Assembly (NCBI GenBank): GCA_910575815.1
Contig: CAJTFN010000016.1
Location: forward strand, 1 to 64,000
Source of the DNA: Oscillospiraceae bacterium
Lineage (GTDB): Bacteria > Bacillota > Clostridia > Oscillospirales > Oscillospiraceae
Length of the DNA: 64,000 nt
Direction of reading: 5' to 3'
Part shown: positions 61,211-64,000 of the stretch, piece by piece
Layout: every line of letters begins with the position of its first letter
Numbering within the stretch: the stretch's first letter is position 1
Translations under genes and position numbers: made by a program
Notes under the pieces: generated by a model
Told to the model about the DNA's origin: nothing
The model's input: only the letters and a program-made list of their open reading frames with translations
Database searches by the model: none

Positions 61211-62360
61211 GGAAAAATAAAAGAATTAGGAAGTAGGTAATTCCGGAACAAAGGTCATCCCTCACAGGCGGCCTTTCTTTTTGCCTGTCACTATTTTGAA
61301 CCAGACAGCTGTGAAGTGTTGAGAGTTAGGGGAATTCTATTTCCGCTCAGTTGCATCGCAATGTCAATAAGTTCATGCCAACCGGCCTCGTCTGCCACAG
61401 CATACAGCATTCCCTTACCTATTAGGTACTTTTGAAAAGAAGTGAGGGGCAGAGCCTGCCCCTCACGCCTTATCTTCCTGACATATTGGCAATTTGCCGA
61501 ACCTGTGCATAGTGCTATTTTTCGTGACTTTTTCAAATTTATCTAGGCTTTTGTCCATGCTTTTTATCATTATGCTGTTGTGAGAAGGAATTTTGCCCAC
61601 TTGCTTAATACAAAAATTGTCTGTTTTGACTCTTGCTACATGCGAATAATTTGCCTTTTTATCTTGCTAAAAAAAATAACTTGTGGTATATTTTGAATAG
61701 AGCATGAACAGTTTATGAACAGCGCTCAATAGTGGGGACAGTTGTCCGCTATAGGAGGACAAACGAACGTATATCTTGAGCGATAAACAAATATTTGTCT
61801 CAGCCAGAAAATTTTCAGTTTGTTCACATGACATTTATAAAGTGGAATACTCTACTGGTTATAATGCAGAGAATGAGCGTTGCTGGTGAATGAGCCTGTC
61901 TGTTAAGACAGCTTTTATATAGATGTAGAATTTCTCAGAAGGTTTTATATTGTATGTACGTAATGACTTTCTTCGCTTTTTGATTTTGTTTTGTTTCAGA
62001 TTCTTTTCTTTTTACCTATTCTTAGAATTATGCCTCCTTACGCTTTCAAGCTGGGTAAGAGTCCAGCATTAGAATATAAGTTCTAGGCACATAAATGTTC
62101 CAATCAATGTCACATTATGTCATTACTCTGCAAAAACGAAAACAAATTATGTGTTTGAACTTTAATGCTGAACGATTCGGCGGTGAAAGAATGCTGTGCA
62201 ATATGCACGGCTTATACTGGTTCACCACAGGGGCTTGGCTTCTTAAACAATCTCAATGCGGACAAGCTATGGATGACAAGCTTTCTGCATAGGATGGTTT
62301 TACAGGGGCTGAATGCGCCATTCCTGTCGGGCTAGAAAGAGAAATGGAGGTGATGGATGG
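61206..62360. other. Gene-poor AT-rich stretch
   Basis: Composition drops sharply after about 61540. Short frames at 61291-61536 (minus) and 62095-62292 (plus) lack ribosome sites and family features. A small inverted set GGACAGTTGTCC and GGAGGACAAAC near 61737-61765 could be a hairpin. I see no supportable gene here; it may be insertion debris or an uncharacterised RNA region. Confidence 0.5.
61442..61468. terminator. Hairpin of terminator type
   Basis: GTGAGGGGCAG pairs with CTGCCCCTCAC. No gene clearly uses it. Confidence 0.45.
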
Positions 62361-62834
62361 ATGTGCCGGGCGGCTGATATTGCCATAGCGATGGTTAATG
62401 GTTCAATTGAAAAGGCACGCACCACTGGAGATAGTAGATACTATATGGACTACGTGAAGCTCCACAAGCTAATGTATCTTGGCCAGTGTTATATGTTAGG
62501 GCGGTATGGTAGGAAGCTTTTCAGGGATACGATAACCGCACACTACTGTGGCCCTTACATTGAAGGAATTCCCTTTATTCAAGGAAGCCGTGGCTTTGGA
62601 CTTATAAAAGTCCCCTATGACGAGGAGGAGTTTCTTGCGCCAACAATTTTTGGGCAAGCTACTATTGAGTGGGTGTTAAAGGAGCATGGAACAAAAAGCA
62701 CGGAAGAATTGATTGACTTTACAAAAGATACATTTGCATATATAGAAGCAGTCGGTTCATTGACTGATGACCACAAGCCCACTATCTCAATAGAAAATAT
62801 GTTGGAAAGTCTTGTTGTCAGAAGTGCAGTATAG
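62361..62834 (+). CDS. Panacea (SocA-like) antitoxin-domain protein
   Basis: 157 residues from the ATG at 62361, with GGAGGTG upstream. ADIAIAMVNGSI, then KLHKLMYLGQCYMLGRYGRKLFRDTITAHYCGPYI, is the typical Panacea domain, which in PanAT systems neutralises many unrelated toxins. Lies in an AT-rich island unlike its neighbours, a sign of recent arrival. The next frames encode the likely toxin partner. Confidence 0.85.
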   Translation: MCRAADIAIAMVNGSIEKARTTGDSRYYMDYVKLHKLMYLGQCYMLGRYGRKLFRDTITAHYCGPYIEGIPFIQGSRGFGLIKVPYDEEEFLAPTIFGQATIEWVLKEHGTKSTEELIDFTKDTFAYIEAVGSLTDDHKPTISIENMLESLVVRSAV

Positions 62835-62900
62835 GTTCTCTCCGCAGCCTCATAAGCTGCGGAGAAATTTTTGGAAGGAAAGAGAAAGAAGAGATGATAA

Positions 62901-63251
62901 ATGGATAGACCTGAGACATGGGAGATATTTTTCGGGGACGTTTTTTTTAAAAATGGTAAAAATGGCACATTTCGCAGGGTACCCGAAGGGGAGCCCTTTC
63001 GTGAGGAAGACATAAAAAGCATCAGTGCCTGTTTAGCCAAATTTCGGGAACTATATACTACTAATAAACTTAACACCGATGAGGGCTTACCAAGCTTAGG
63101 AGATACCAAAGTTTCGCACTTTGGATGGACTTCTTTTTCGGGACCCACTATTAGTGTTTGCAATTATATTGCTCATCGTTCTGGCGTTTTTCATTTTTAC
63201 AAGAGCCTTGATAGGGGCTTTACGATGGAAAAGTCACGGGGACGAAGCTAA
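62901..63251 (+). CDS. Putative toxin partner, first frame
   Basis: 116 codons with a weak AAGAGA ribosome site, starting 66 bases after the Panacea gene. The first 75 residues (MDRPETWEIFFGDVFF, charged helix with ISACLAKFRELYTT) look coded; the end after about residue 75 is less convincing and overlaps the membrane frame at 63121. Either two overlapping genes or one gene broken by a shift near 63117-63150. Confidence 0.5.
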   Translation: MDRPETWEIFFGDVFFKNGKNGTFRRVPEGEPFREEDIKSISACLAKFRELYTTNKLNTDEGLPSLGDTKVSHFGWTSFSGPTISVCNYIAHRSGVFHFYKSLDRGFTMEKSRGRS

Positions 63252-63501
63252 AAAGACTGTTATCCAGAAACTTCAATTCTTTTTTTCTGTTACCGCAAGA
63301 TTCTTTCTTAGATGTGTAGGCGGGCTTTTGCGATGCCTTACAGCTCCTGCCCGGCGCGTTTGGACAGATTTGGTTAGAATAGTCGAAAAGCGTATAGATG
63401 CTCGGCAAAAAGAGGGGGAATTACAGCGAAAGATTGAAGAGCTGGAAACGCGAATTGGAAAACTGGAAGGGAATGCACTAACCAAGATAGAGACAGACTA
63501 A
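63121..63501 (+). CDS. Putative membrane toxin or its shifted C-terminal half
   Basis: 126 codons from a TTG at 63121 without a ribosome site. A strong hydrophobic helix (about 8-28), a basic part and a second weaker hydrophobic part, then a C-terminal coiled coil (RKIEELETRIGKLEG). Membrane-active proteins are known partners of Panacea antitoxins. Probably expressed by coupling or frameshift from the frame at 62901. Confidence 0.5.
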   Translation: MDGLLFRDPLLVFAIILLIVLAFFIFTRALIGALRWKSHGDEAKKTVIQKLQFFFSVTARFFLRCVGGLLRCLTAPARRVWTDLVRIVEKRIDARQKEGELQRKIEELETRIGKLEGNALTKIETD

Positions 63502-63509
63502 CAGGGACT

Positions 63510-64000
63510 TGACACATCCAGCATGCTAGGAACTGCCGCATCCGCACGGCCTTCCATTTGAATGATGGGCACGCGGTATATCTGGAGGTTTTGGGGAGTG
63601 AGGCAGGTACAAGAATCCGGCGATTTATCGCTGGCCGTACACCGGGCTTGCGGATGCTTGCCATTATATCACAGATGATAAGCCTAACGATGACGGTAAT
63701 AAACATCGCATTTGGTTAACGAGCCAGCAGAGGGGCTTTGAGTACACAGAAAATACCCTTCTGAAGCTCGTCAGCGGTCTTGGTGCCGGCTTTGAAGCTG
63801 TGGAGATACTTCCGAAGGTGGGCGGATGCCGAACGTTTCATATGAATCCGTTCCGCTCTGGTCCGGATGCCTACTACTACGGCGATGAATTTTGGCCCAC
63901 CCCGGCCATGATTGCTCGGAGGGAGGCCGTTCGACAGTGGGTGCATGACCTGGAGACCCTGGAACGAAAAGGGGACCGGGAGAAGTGTGGCCATAAATTC
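63510..64000 (+). pseudogene. Broken backbone gene, start missing and frameshifted
   Basis: High-GC coding pattern resumes. One frame reads FHLNDGHAVYLEVLGS (about 63545-63595); after a shift near 63600 another reads GRYKNPAIYRWPYTG, CHYITDDKPNDD and on without stop to the window end. Together they make one continuous protein, so a single-base change or 5' truncation broke it. No start codon is visible. Family not recognised. Confidence 0.6.

Noticed and set aside
61291..61536. 81-codon minus-strand frame
   Set aside because: No ribosome site and it spans a terminator-like hairpin at 61442-61468.
62095..62292. 65-codon plus-strand frame
   Set aside because: No ribosome site and no recognisable protein features in an AT-rich stretch.

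Overview
The window looks like part of a very large, low-copy plasmid or phage-plasmid from an anaerobic gut Clostridia host (Oscillospirales or Lachnospirales type). Basis: about 50-55 percent G+C by eye, strong AGGAGG ribosome binding sites with ATG, GTG and TTG starts, a RepA_N-type initiator, a SpoVT/AbrB-type regulator, a Gram-positive signal peptidase, a VanY carboxypeptidase, and toxin-antitoxin and partition modules. No tRNA, rRNA, ribosomal protein, capsid, portal, terminase or conjugation gene was found. The host assignment is inference.

Layout. 1-4.1 kb: tail of a protein built from FGE/C-type-lectin-like modules, a terminator split by a small inverted-repeat transposon, then coiled-coil and unknown genes. 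4.2-9.6 kb: small unknown genes, a Toprim-only protein and a probable Fst-like type I toxin-antitoxin locus. 10.5-14.9 kb: three more FGE/lectin-like paralogues in tandem, plus a Nudix protein whose catalytic Glu pair is Gly-Gly. 15-21 kb: a large unknown gene, an unusual inverted-repeat element and a 946-residue protein joining an exonuclease III-type nuclease, a reverse transcriptase, a maturase-like region and an HNH-like region. 21.2-24.3 kb: a Phd/RelE-type pair, a metallophosphatase and a 1.4 kb stretch with no convincing gene. 24.3-30.5 kb: RecD2-like helicase, signal peptidase I, a six-repeat Ig-like protein. 30.5-36.8 kb: a cluster of 17-bp palindromic sites, ParA, ParB, an actin-like ParM and a ParR-like partner. 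37-48 kb: TnpB remnant, nucleotidase-guanylate kinase fusion, SpoVT-like regulator, NAD-dependent DNA ligase, VanY, thymidylate kinase, HAD protein. 48.3-52.1 kb: the replication module (RepA_N-like initiator with internal 15-bp iterons, Xre regulator). 52.3-61.2 kb: J-like, YopX-like, acidic repeat and WGR-PARP proteins, then both subunits of a type IIA topoisomerase. 61.2-64 kb: an AT-rich island with a Panacea-domain antitoxin gene and a frame-disturbed partner, then backbone again with a broken gene.

How it fits together. Replication (RepA_N, ligase, topoisomerase, RecD2), two partition systems and three kinds of addiction module make a self-sufficient, stably kept replicon. Three repeated signals tie the window together: a bipartite promoter-like motif (TTTC, 8-10 nt, GCATAnnAT) 25-75 bp upstream of most backbone genes on both strands; a 17-bp parS-like palindrome (TTTGCCACCGTGGCAAA and half-matching forms); and about 13 intergenic hairpin elements with inner arms GCCCGACACAG/CTGTGTCGGGC, three of which carry a parS-like site in the loop. 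The most unusual gene is the nuclease-reverse transcriptase fusion at 17968-20808, about 4 kb from the hypervariable lectin-like gene array.
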